NCBI GenBank assembly: GCA_051744845.1
Contig: JBNJDJ010000094.1
Location: 1 to 5,489, forward strand
DNA length: 5,489 bases
Source: JBNJDJ01 sp051744845
GTDB taxonomy: Bacteria > Bacillota > Clostridia > Peptostreptococcales > Acidaminobacteraceae
Direction: 5' to 3'
Under the pieces are notes generated by a model. It saw nothing but the letters and a program-made list of their open reading frames with translations, did no database searches and was not told the DNA's origin. Positions 1-5,489 of this stretch are shown here, in pieces. Each line of letters begins with the position of its first letter. The first letter of the stretch is position 1. The position numbers and the translations under genes are program-made.

Positions 1-866
1 AATCTTCTATTTGGCAAATCAGTTAATTTATCAAAATTAGCATATTTTTCCAACCTATCTTCTAATTTTTTTCTTTCAGTAATATCTGTAGAAGAACCTA
101 CAACATTTATTACTTCTCCATTTTCTAAAATAGGTGTTAAAGTTGTTAACCAAATTCTTTTTCCTCCTGGAAGATGTAGTTTTTCTTCATAAGTGACACT
201 TTCTTTTTTATCTAAACACTTCTTATAGTTTTTTGAAACAATATCTCCTAATTCTTTTCCAAGTAAGTCTTGAGGCGTTTTATTTCTTATTTGACTTAAA
301 CTTATACCAGTTTTATTTTGATGAGTTTCATTATTCCTTATATATTTAAATTCCCCATCTTTTAAAACTTCCATTAAAAACATAGCATCTTGTGTTCCAT
401 TAAATACTTTTTCATATTCTTCACTTAATTCAGAAATTTCTTTTTGAGCTTCTTTTAACTTAGTTATATCAGTATGAGCACCTAAAACACGAATAGCTTT
501 TCCTTCTTTATCTCTTATAGCAAGCCCTCTACATCTAATCCAAACAGTCTTACCTGATTTATGTTTATATCTTACTTCAATATCAAAAGGATAATTAGGA
601 TCTTCGATATGTTTATTTAAATTTTCAATAGTTTTTTCTAAATCTTTTTTAAAAATTATATCTTGCCATTCTTTTACTAAATGTTTTTTATTAATATAAT
701 TATAACCTAATGTTTGCCAAAATTGAGGACTCATCCACTCGTGTTCAGGATTTTCTAAGTCCCAATACCACATACCATCTAGTGCACCTGATTGAATAAA
801 GTCAAAAATATATGATTCTTCTTTTACTAAATTATATAATTCTTTTTTTAAATAATTATCTTCCAT
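1..866 (-). CDS. PAS-PAS-GGDEF sensor protein, probable diguanylate cyclase (3' end outside window)
   Basis: The reading frame starts at ATG 866-864 and stays open for 288 codons to the left edge, so the C-terminal part is missing. It has two PAS/PAC sensor modules. The first spans about residues 22-136, beginning near GALDGMWYWDLENP and closing with the PAC ending HTDITKLKE. The second spans about 150-265 and closes with STDITERKKLED. A short helical linker then leads into the first residues of a GGDEF domain (ANFDKLTDLPNRR, about 276-288), matching the family's usual D-x-LTGLPNRR opening. The GGDEF signature itself is off the window, so cyclase activity is predicted, not shown, and an EAL or HD-GYP domain could follow. 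No signal peptide or membrane segment is visible, so the protein is probably cytoplasmic. The start is supported by an AGGAG ribosome site that overlaps the stop codon of the upstream D-serine ammonia-lyase gene, with only 10 nt between the genes. This implies one transcript and possible translational coupling. The PAS ligands cannot be read from sequence. Confidence 0.9.
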   Translation of the reverse strand, partial: MEDNYLKKELYNLVKEESYIFDFIQSGALDGMWYWDLENPEHEWMSPQFWQTLGYNYINKKHLVKEWQDIIFKKDLEKTIENLNKHIEDPNYPFDIEVRYKHKSGKTVWIRCRGLAIRDKEGKAIRVLGAHTDITKLKEAQKEISELSEEYEKVFNGTQDAMFLMEVLKDGEFKYIRNNETHQNKTGISLSQIRNKTPQDLLGKELGDIVSKNYKKCLDKKESVTYEEKLHLPGGKRIWLTTLTPILENGEVINVVGSSTDITERKKLEDRLEKYANFDKLTDLPNRR

Positions 867-872
867 ACCTAC

Positions 873-878
873 TCTCCT
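873..878 (-). promoter_or_regulatory. Ribosome binding site overlapping the dsdA stop codon
   Basis: The minus strand reads TAGGAGAGTAGGTATGG. The TAG stop of dsdA (879-877) shares bases with the AGGAG Shine-Dalgarno core (878-874), which lies about 7 nt before the ATG at 866. No room remains for a promoter or terminator, so ribosomes finishing dsdA are well placed to start the PAS-GGDEF gene. This decides the start codon of the downstream gene. Confidence 0.8.
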
Positions 879-2172
879 ATAATTTACTAGCAATTTGATA
901 ATACTTTTTTCTTTCTTTTTTAGGAACCATACTCCCGCCTGTAGCCCAAACTATATGATTAATTTTAGATATATCGATTAAATTTTTTTCAATATATTCT
1001 TTAGCACTTTTTGAACTAAATATTTTAACAGGACCTAAAAATCCAGCTAAAGCCGAAGGTTCTAAATCAATATTTTCACTATCTTTTAAAAGTTTTAAAA
1101 ATCTAAATAAATTTTCATCTGAAATTGTAAAACATCCACTAATAATATTTTCAACTACACTTCCAACAAATCCTGAAGGCCGAGAAACAGCAAGGCCGTC
1201 TGCTTTTGTAATATTATTAATTCCTATATCATTAACAGATATTTTTTCGTGTTTACCAGTTAATAAACCTAATAACATCGATGGAGAGTGTGTCGGTTCA
1301 GCAAAAAAGAAATGAACATTTTCTTTAAATACAGACTTTAATCCAAAGCCTATACCTCCTGGTGCTCCTCCTACTCCACAAGGAAGATATACAAAAAGTG
1401 GATTTTCTTTATCAACTTTAATCTTTTTTTCTTTTAATTGTCTTTTTAAACGTAGTGCTGCAACACTATATCCTAAGAAAAGAGTTTTTGAGTTTTCATC
1501 ATCAACAAAATAAGTCTTTTTATCTTTCTTAGCTTCTTTTCTTCCCTTTTCAACTGCCTTTGAATAGTCTGATTTGTATTCTTTTACTTTAACTCCTTTA
1601 GATCTTAATAAATCTTTTTTCCATTTTTTAGCATCTGCAGACATATGTACTACTACTTTAAATCCAAGTTTTGAACCTATAATCCCTATGCTTAAACCTA
1701 AGTTTCCAGTAGAACCTACTGCAATAGTATATTTAGAAAAAAGCTTTTTAAATTTTTCAGTATTAAAAACAGAATAGTCCATATTTTTATCTAAAAAATT
1801 TTTATCAATTGCTAAATCTTCTGCAAATTTTAATACTTCATATATTCCACCTCTAGCTTTTATTGACCCTGAAATTGGTAAAGCATTATCGCATTTTAAA
1901 TATAACTCTCCATAAATTTCTTGATCCGTAAACTTTTCAATAGATTTTTTCATCAAATCAATTTTAATTAAATCAGATTCAATTATGCCTCCATTTTTTT
2001 CAGTTTCTGGAAAAGCTACTTTAATGTAGTCAGAAAATCTTTTTAACCTTCTCTCAGCTTCCTTTATATCTTTTATACTAAGTTCAATATTCTGATTATT
2101 TTGTATTTTGTCATTAATCCAAAATGTCTCATTTAATGATTTTAAATCTTTAATTATTTTTTCATTATTCAT
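877..2172 (-). CDS. dsdA: D-serine ammonia-lyase (D-serine dehydratase), PLP-dependent
   Basis: The 431-residue product matches DsdA along its whole length (E. coli DsdA is 442 residues). It should convert D-serine to pyruvate and ammonia in the cytoplasm, either detoxifying D-serine or using it as carbon and nitrogen source. It is a fold-type II pyridoxal-phosphate enzyme. The cofactor lysine is K105 in PISGSIKARGGIYEVL. Other family blocks follow in order: AVGSTGNLGLSIGI (151-164), VHMSADAKKWKK (175-186), DDENSKTLFLGYSVA (224-238), the glycine-rich phosphate-binding loop PCGVGGAPGGIGFG (264-277), FFAEPTHSPSMLLG (289-302), ADGLAVSRPSGFVG (324-337) and VWATGGSMVP (408-417). In the phosphate loop an alanine replaces the glycine of the E. 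coli GVGGGPGG. The start at 2172 has an AGGAGGT ribosome site at 2182-2176, only 3-4 nt away, a rather tight spacing. No dsdC regulator or dsdX transporter is visible nearby. Instead a PAS-GGDEF gene follows after 10 nt. An internal terminator separates it from the upstream c-di-GMP gene. Confidence 0.96.
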   Translation of the reverse strand: MNNEKIIKDLKSLNETFWINDKIQNNQNIELSIKDIKEAERRLKRFSDYIKVAFPETEKNGGIIESDLIKIDLMKKSIEKFTDQEIYGELYLKCDNALPISGSIKARGGIYEVLKFAEDLAIDKNFLDKNMDYSVFNTEKFKKLFSKYTIAVGSTGNLGLSIGIIGSKLGFKVVVHMSADAKKWKKDLLRSKGVKVKEYKSDYSKAVEKGRKEAKKDKKTYFVDDENSKTLFLGYSVAALRLKRQLKEKKIKVDKENPLFVYLPCGVGGAPGGIGFGLKSVFKENVHFFFAEPTHSPSMLLGLLTGKHEKISVNDIGINNITKADGLAVSRPSGFVGSVVENIISGCFTISDENLFRFLKLLKDSENIDLEPSALAGFLGPVKIFSSKSAKEYIEKNLIDISKINHIVWATGGSMVPKKERKKYYQIASKL

Positions 2173-2199
2173 AAGACCTCCTGATTTTATCTTTACTTT

Positions 2200-2208
2200 A
2201 TAATATCA
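2200..2208 (-). promoter_or_regulatory. Candidate extended -10 promoter for the dsdA operon
   Basis: The minus strand reads TGATATTAT at 2208-2200: a TATTAT -10 hexamer (five of six matches to TATAAT) preceded by the TGn extended -10 element. Transcription would start near 2193 and leave a leader of about 20 nt containing the AGGAGGT site. No good -35 hexamer is seen; the expected place (about 2223-2228) is all A/T and lies in or next to an inverted-repeat arm. The terminator of the upstream gene makes a promoter here necessary, but AT richness makes the exact call uncertain. Confidence 0.45.
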
Positions 2209-2210
2209 TT

Positions 2211-2265
2211 TTTTAATATTAATTAAAAATAAATTATTCTAATTCTTTAATAATTAATATTAAAA
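2211..2265. repeat. Perfect 15-bp inverted repeat upstream of the dsdA promoter
   Basis: The arm TTTTAATATTAATTA (2211-2225) is the exact reverse complement of 2251-2265, with a 25-nt spacer. Both arms are pure A/T. The inner arm starts 2 bp upstream of the candidate extended -10 element, and the outer arm touches the U-tract of the preceding terminator. It could be a pair of regulator sites for dsdA, an AT-rich activating element, or a chance product of base composition. No recognisable operator family is seen and no regulator gene is adjacent. Confidence 0.4.
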
Positions 2266-2297
2266 TACTAAAACCAATATCTAAATGATATTGGCTT
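2262..2297 (-). terminator. Intrinsic terminator of the GGDEF/HD-GYP gene
   Basis: On the minus strand CCAATATC (2294-2287), a 5-nt loop and GATATTGG (2281-2274) form a perfect 8-bp stem, extendable by G-U and A-U pairs to about 2297. It is followed by the U-rich run TTTTAGTATTTT (2273-2262). It begins only a few bases after the TAA at 2304-2302. The stem is AT-rich, as expected for this genome, but shape and position are right. It makes dsdA a separate transcription unit. Confidence 0.8.
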
Positions 2298-2301
2298 AAT
2301 T

Positions 2302-4152
2302 TTAATTTAAGTTATATTTATATTTTTTATTATCAGAATTATAATTCTTCATTTCTAGAAATTCTTTTACTAGTTTAGGATCAAATTGACTTCCAGCACA
2401 AGTTCTTATTTCTTCTAATGCTTCTTTTTTAGAAATTGCTTTAGAATAAGGTCTATCATGAGTCATTACATCGTAAGCATCTATAATAGAAATTATTCTA
2501 GATAAATATGGTATCTTTTCACCTTTTAAACCATCTGGATATCCACTTCCATCCCATCTTTCATGGTGAGTTAATATTTCATCAGCTACTATTGTAAATT
2601 CTTCTGATGCCGATGCAATTTTATAACCTATTTGTGGATGTTTCTTTATCATTTCCCATTCTGCATTTGTTAGTTTATCAGTCTTTTTTAAAATTTCTTC
2701 TGAAATTGTTGTCTTTCCAATATCGTGTAAAGTCGCAAGTAAAGATAACCTAGTTAATTCAAAATTAGGAAGATCTAATTTTTTACCAAATTCCATAGCT
2801 AATTCAGCCATTCTTACTGCATGTTCTTTTGTTTCACTACTTTTAGCACTTAATGTATTTAATAGTGCTTGTACAATATTATTTTTTCCACTTTTTCTTT
2901 CTGATAGTTTGCTTTGATACATTTTATTTTCAGCCTTTTTTATAATTTCTGAAATTTCTTGACCTTTTTGGCTCTTAGTTGCTATTCCAAATGAAATAGA
3001 AATAGGTATTTTTTCTCCAAAGTAATTTTTACTAATTTCTTTTATTTTCTTTATCTTTTTTTGACATTTCTTATAATCAGTTTTCGGAAATATAATAGCA
3101 AATTCATCTCCACCATAACGAGCTAAAATGTCGTTTTTGCTAACTATATTTTTTAATAAATTAGCTGTTTTTCTTAATATTTCATCTCCCTTTTTCTGTC
3201 CATAACTATCATTTATAATTTTTAATCCATTTAAATCTCCTATAATAATGCTTATAGGTAATTTATTCTTTTTATTTATACTTTTAAGCTCAGATTCAAA
3301 AAACTTTCTATTATATAATCCAGTTAGTGAATCTTTATAGGCTAAATGTTTAATTTCTTTTTCTTTTTTTACTCTTTTAGTAATATCAATATGCATTGAT
3401 ATTATTCCTTTTTTACCTTTTGGCAAATTAATATTAGTTTCCTTTAAATGAAAATATTTTATATTGCCATTTTTAATTTGTGTTTTAATATCAAATTCAA
3501 GATCTTGACCTTTCAATATCTTTTTTATATTTTCTTTTGCTAAATCTCTATCTTCTGGCAAAACAAACTTTTCTAAAACACTTGCACCTTCTAGCTCTTT
3601 TTTAGAATAACCAAATTCTTTACATAAAACATCATTAACTTCAAGTATCTTTCCATTTTCATCTTCAATTAAAATACCAATAGGTACTGAATTAAAAATA
3701 GTTTGATATCTCTTTTTATTTAATTTTAATTGTTTTTTAATTTTTTTTCTAGAAGTTATATCTCTCATTACACCTTCTACTCTAATAGGATTATTATCTT
3801 TATCATATACCATTTTTGCTTTATCATGAACCCATTTTATTTCCCCATTTTTAGAAATAAGACGAATTTTTCTTTCTGAAAACCCCTTTTTTTCCAAATC
3901 ATACAATGCTTTATTATTTATTTCTTTATCTTCATTATGAGTTATTTTTTGTAATAAAAGTGGATCATTTTTAAATTCCTCTATTGAATATCCTATTACA
4001 TCTTCAACAGCTTTACTAACAAACTTAACTTTAAAGTCTGGCCATGACATAGACCAAATTATATCATTTAAATTATCAAAAATAAATTTATGTTCTTTAA
4101 AAGTAGAACATAAATCATGAGTATTTTTATTATCTTTTTTGACTTTTCCCAT
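2302..4152 (-). CDS. PAS-PAS-GGDEF-HD-GYP protein: bifunctional c-di-GMP synthase/phosphodiesterase candidate
   Basis: This 616-residue protein has no membrane segment and is probably cytoplasmic. PAS modules lie at about 22-135 (ending VMRDITSRKK) and 145-262 (ending HIDITKRVKK). A GGDEF domain (about 268-425) follows, with SLTGLYNRKFF, the metal/nucleotide segment DLNGLKIINDSYGQKKGD (306-323) and an intact RYGGDEFAI (345-353). The usual GH of the GHxxGD motif is GQ here. At the inhibitory I-site (RxxD) the residues are SKND (338-341), so product inhibition is probably lost. The C-terminal HD-GYP phosphodiesterase (about 430-600) looks complete: H444, HD at 476-477, H505, HHERWDGSGYP (529-539), and IIDAYDVM followed by RPYS (556-570). 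Both synthesis and hydrolysis of c-di-GMP are therefore possible; which one dominates, or whether GGDEF serves only as a GTP sensor, cannot be told. The frame is open to an ATG at 4206, but the start at 4152 is preferred: GGAGG lies 8 nt upstream, and the longer version would begin inside a leader hairpin. The leader carries a c-di-GMP-I-like riboswitch. Confidence 0.95.
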   Translation of the reverse strand: MGKVKKDNKNTHDLCSTFKEHKFIFDNLNDIIWSMSWPDFKVKFVSKAVEDVIGYSIEEFKNDPLLLQKITHNEDKEINNKALYDLEKKGFSERKIRLISKNGEIKWVHDKAKMVYDKDNNPIRVEGVMRDITSRKKIKKQLKLNKKRYQTIFNSVPIGILIEDENGKILEVNDVLCKEFGYSKKELEGASVLEKFVLPEDRDLAKENIKKILKGQDLEFDIKTQIKNGNIKYFHLKETNINLPKGKKGIISMHIDITKRVKKEKEIKHLAYKDSLTGLYNRKFFESELKSINKKNKLPISIIIGDLNGLKIINDSYGQKKGDEILRKTANLLKNIVSKNDILARYGGDEFAIIFPKTDYKKCQKKIKKIKEISKNYFGEKIPISISFGIATKSQKGQEISEIIKKAENKMYQSKLSERKSGKNNIVQALLNTLSAKSSETKEHAVRMAELAMEFGKKLDLPNFELTRLSLLATLHDIGKTTISEEILKKTDKLTNAEWEMIKKHPQIGYKIASASEEFTIVADEILTHHERWDGSGYPDGLKGEKIPYLSRIISIIDAYDVMTHDRPYSKAISKKEALEEIRTCAGSQFDPKLVKEFLEMKNYNSDNKKYKYNLN

Positions 4153-4160
4153 GTACTTAA

Positions 4161-4165
4161 CCTCC
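4161..4165 (-). promoter_or_regulatory. Ribosome binding site that sets the start of the GGDEF/HD-GYP gene at 4152
   Basis: The minus strand reads ATGGAGGTTAAGTACATGG. GGAGG (4165-4161) stands 8 nt before the ATG at 4152-4150, an ideal spacing. The in-frame ATGs at 4206 and 4167 have no such site; the latter overlaps the Shine-Dalgarno sequence itself. The site is 3 nt downstream of the 16-bp hairpin at 4206-4169, so its accessibility may be controlled. Confidence 0.85.
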
Positions 4166-4168
4166 ATT

Positions 4169-4206
4169 TTAAATATATATTTAATTTTTCTTAAATATAT
4201 ACTCAA
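4169..4206 (-). promoter_or_regulatory. Long AU hairpin next to the Shine-Dalgarno: candidate riboswitch expression platform
   Basis: In the minus-strand RNA the left arm TTGAGTATATATTTAA (4206-4191), a GAAAAA loop and the right arm TTAAATATATATTTAA (4184-4169) form a 16-bp stem with two G-U pairs. The G-U pairs would be A-C mismatches on the other strand, which favours a role in this RNA. No U-tract follows, so it is not a terminator; it ends 3 nt before GGAGG. The first 11 nt of the right arm (4184-4174) are repeated exactly at 4311-4301, on the 5' flank of the aptamer. The left arm could therefore pair with either copy, which is the logic of a switch. The structure is seen; the function is inferred. 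Confidence 0.5.
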
Positions 4207-4224
4207 GAATTTAGCTAATTAATC

Positions 4225-4300
4225 ATTGAGGCAAATTTGACAATCTTAGTTACACCTTAGACTCAAATCTTTGCGAAATAATTTTTCAATTATCTTGCTT
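4225..4300 (-). promoter_or_regulatory. c-di-GMP-I (GEMM-I)-like riboswitch aptamer
   Basis: Read on the minus strand, the leader holds the ordered conserved pieces of the c-di-GMP-I aptamer. GCAA (4298-4295) is followed by a 6-bp stem, ATAATT/AATTAT (4293-4288 with 4283-4278), capped by a GAAA tetraloop (4287-4284). Then come CGCAAAG (4275-4269), GTCTAAGG (4262-4255), a short spacer and GTCAAATTTGCC (4241-4230), which lies where clostridial members have GCCAGxTxxCCGA. Spacing from GCAA to CGCAAAG equals that of typical clostridial examples as I recall them. The first half is convincing. The second half (P3) is divergent, with a weak stem and no full CCGA, and one G of the usual GGCAAA is absent. 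Placement before a GGDEF/HD-GYP gene is what this class would predict. It could be a diverged or inactive copy, and no covariance search was possible. Confidence 0.72.
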
Positions 4301-4382
4301 TATATATTTAATTCACCTTAAATTCATACTTAGAATCAATGTTTTAAAAAAATTATTTTTAACTTAAATATGTATTTATTAC

Positions 4383-4411
4383 ATTATATAATTATAACTA
4401 TCAATAAACAA
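4383..4411 (-). promoter_or_regulatory. Candidate promoter for the riboswitch-GGDEF/HD-GYP transcript
   Basis: A perfect TATAAT lies at 4388-4383 on the minus strand, 17 nt after a weak -35-like TTGTTT (4411-4406). Predicted transcription from about 4376 gives a leader of roughly 220 nt that contains the whole aptamer. The flanks are A/T-rich and other -10-like words occur (another TATAAT overlaps nearby), so this is only the best of several options. Between the predicted start and the aptamer (about 4375-4312) I see nothing beyond AT-rich sequence with weak short hairpins. Confidence 0.45.
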
Positions 4412-4441
4412 TACTATTTTTAAAAAAATTTAATTTTAAAT

Positions 4442-4479
4442 AAAAAAACATGATACTTTAAAAAACTATACCATGTTTT
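4442..4479 (-). terminator. Intrinsic terminator of the aldo/keto reductase gene
   Basis: The minus-strand RNA pairs AAAACATGGTAT (4479-4468) with GTATCATGTTTT (4456-4445) in a 12-bp stem with two G-U pairs and an 11-nt loop. It runs into seven consecutive T (4448-4442). It starts 11 nt after the TAA at 4493-4491. On the plus strand the two G-U pairs become A-C mismatches, so the structure suits minus-strand transcription. It separates this gene from the c-di-GMP gene downstream. Confidence 0.85.
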
Positions 4480-4490
4480 ATATTTTCTAT

Positions 4491-5489
4491 TTAACTAAAA
4501 GCTTTATTTACTTTTTTTAACATTTCAATTATAGGCAAATTATATGGACATTTTTGTTCGCATTTGCCACATTCAATACAGGCATCTGCTTTAACTGATT
4601 GATTTTGATATCTTTTATTTGCCCAATCCGGAATTTCATATCTATTTAGATATGCTTCAAATATAAACTGTGTTGGAATATCTATCCCTTCAGGACAAGG
4701 TAGGCAATATCCACACCTTCTGCAAAAGTTTTTACCTAAACTTTTAGAAATTTTTTCAATTTTATTAATTTCTTCTTTTGATAACTCATTTAATTTTTTT
4801 CCCACTTTTATATTTTTATCAATAATATCTTTAGTATCCATGCCAGGTATAGCTACATCAATAAATTCTTTATTTAAAATGTATTTTAAAGATAGTTCAC
4901 CTTTTTTTATTGCTCCACCTGCAATAGGTTTCATTACTATAGTTCCCATATTTAATTCTTTAGCCCGTTTAAATAAATCTATACCTTGATTTTCAACTAT
5001 ATTAAAAGGGAATTGTATAGTTTCAAATTTTTCTAAGTTAATAGCTTCAAGCATTAAATCTGCACTATGGCCTGTTATACCAATATGCCCAATTTTACCA
5101 GCTTCTTTAGCTTCAACTAATGCTTTATAAGCTCCATTTTCTGACATTATTTTGTCTAAATCTTTTTTGTACCGAACAAAATGGAATTGATATAAATCAA
5201 TAAAATCTGTTTGTAAATTTTTCAAACTTTCATTTAAAGCTTTTTTCATACCTTTATAATCTCTAGCAGGTGACTTTGTTGCTAAGATTAATTTGTCTCT
5301 ATTACCTTTTATAGCTTTTCCAATATATTTTTCACTAACAGAATATCCACGAGCTGTGTCTATAAAATTAATTCCTTTTTCAAATGAATATTTAACAATA
5401 TCAATAGCCTCTTTTTCGTCTAATCTTTGTAGTGGTATACCACCTAATCCTACATTCGACACTTTTAGATTAGTTGATCCTAATACTCG
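4491..5489 (-). CDS. Aldo/keto reductase with C-terminal 4Fe-4S ferredoxin domain (5' end outside window)
   Basis: Residues are counted from the right window edge (333 visible codons). The frame opens RVLGSTNLKVSNVGLGGIPL, the standard beginning of this family (usually M-x-YR-x-LGKTGLKVS). The true start thus lies a few codons beyond the edge, and the GTG at 5462 is an internal valine. The N-terminal part is an aldo/keto reductase barrel with the catalytic tetrad in place: D44 and Y49 (FIDTARGYS), K72 (LATKSPA) and H103 (YQFHFV). VMKPIAGGAI lies on the later strands. The C-terminal part has two cysteine clusters, CRRCGYCLPCP (C256, 259, 262, 265) and CIECGKCEQKCP (C304, 307, 310, 314), typical of iron-sulfur binding. 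This architecture defines a family of predicted oxidoreductases frequent in anaerobes. The substrate is unknown, and electrons may pass through the clusters as well as or instead of NAD(P)H. It is soluble and cytoplasmic. Its terminator separates it from the downstream c-di-GMP gene, and no functional link is evident. Confidence 0.93.
   Translation of the reverse strand, partial: RVLGSTNLKVSNVGLGGIPLQRLDEKEAIDIVKYSFEKGINFIDTARGYSVSEKYIGKAIKGNRDKLILATKSPARDYKGMKKALNESLKNLQTDFIDLYQFHFVRYKKDLDKIMSENGAYKALVEAKEAGKIGHIGITGHSADLMLEAINLEKFETIQFPFNIVENQGIDLFKRAKELNMGTIVMKPIAGGAIKKGELSLKYILNKEFIDVAIPGMDTKDIIDKNIKVGKKLNELSKEEINKIEKISKSLGKNFCRRCGYCLPCPEGIDIPTQFIFEAYLNRYEIPDWANKRYQNQSVKADACIECGKCEQKCPYNLPIIEMLKKVNKAFS

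Noticed and set aside
1574..1777. A 67-codon open frame on the plus strand
   Set aside because: It lies wholly antisense to the conserved core of dsdA, has no ribosome site and shows no recognisable motif; it is a shadow of dsdA codon bias.
2212..2264. The inverted repeat as an intrinsic terminator or insertion-sequence ends
   Set aside because: Pure A/T stem with a 25-nt loop and no transposase; a better terminator stem is already present at 2274-2294.
4169..4206. The 16-bp leader hairpin as an intrinsic terminator
   Set aside because: It is followed by AATGGAGG, not by a T-run, and sits directly before a strong ribosome site.
4201..4270. ACTCAA repeated 60 bases apart (4201 and 4261, plus strand) and TAAGGTG twice on the minus strand (4320 and 4259)
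   Set aside because: Each repeat is only 6-7 nt and the copies have different structural settings (one of each inside the aptamer core), so chance is enough to explain them.
4340..4362. A/T hairpin TTAAAAA/TTTTTAA upstream of the aptamer as a terminator or attenuator
   Set aside because: Seven A/T pairs with a 3-nt loop are expected often in such AT-rich sequence, and nothing supports a function.
1..5489. CRISPR array, tRNA, rRNA or mobile element
   Set aside because: No spaced direct repeats, no cloverleaf-like sequence and no transposase, integrase or phage-like reading frame were seen on either strand.

Overview
The window is very AT-rich, with AT-biased codons (AGA, TTA and AAA dominate). 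All four genes lie on the minus strand, and all have strong AGGAGG-type ribosome binding sites where the start is visible. An oxidoreductase with bacterial-ferredoxin-type 4Fe-4S motifs, elaborate c-di-GMP proteins and a c-di-GMP-I-type riboswitch candidate suggest a low-GC anaerobic bacterium. Clostridia or relatives are most likely; Halanaerobiales or Fusobacteriota cannot be excluded. There is no sign of a mobile element, CRISPR array, tRNA or rRNA.

Layout in transcription order (high to low coordinate). (1) 5489-4491: an aldo/keto reductase with a C-terminal ferredoxin-like domain. It runs off the right edge, so its true start lies outside the window, and it ends at a clear intrinsic terminator. 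(2) 4440-4153: a long leader with a candidate promoter, a c-di-GMP-I (GEMM-I)-like riboswitch, and a long AU hairpin ending just before the Shine-Dalgarno sequence. (3) 4152-2302: a cytoplasmic PAS-PAS-GGDEF-HD-GYP protein with sequence hallmarks of both a c-di-GMP synthase and a c-di-GMP phosphodiesterase, followed at once by a terminator. (4) 2265-2173: a short promoter region with an extended -10 motif and a perfect 15-bp inverted repeat. (5) 2172-877: dsdA, D-serine ammonia-lyase. (6) 866-1: a PAS-PAS-GGDEF protein 10 nt after the dsdA stop codon. Its Shine-Dalgarno sequence overlaps that stop, and its GGDEF domain is cut by the left edge.

How it fits together: the window is dominated by c-di-GMP signalling. 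The bifunctional turnover enzyme is apparently placed under a riboswitch that senses its own substrate or product, which would be a feedback loop. A second PAS-GGDEF sensor is tightly coupled to D-serine catabolism, so D-serine breakdown and second-messenger production would be made together. The riboswitch, its proposed switching mechanism and the dsdA-GGDEF coupling are the points most worth following up. The protein family calls are secure; the functional links are inference.
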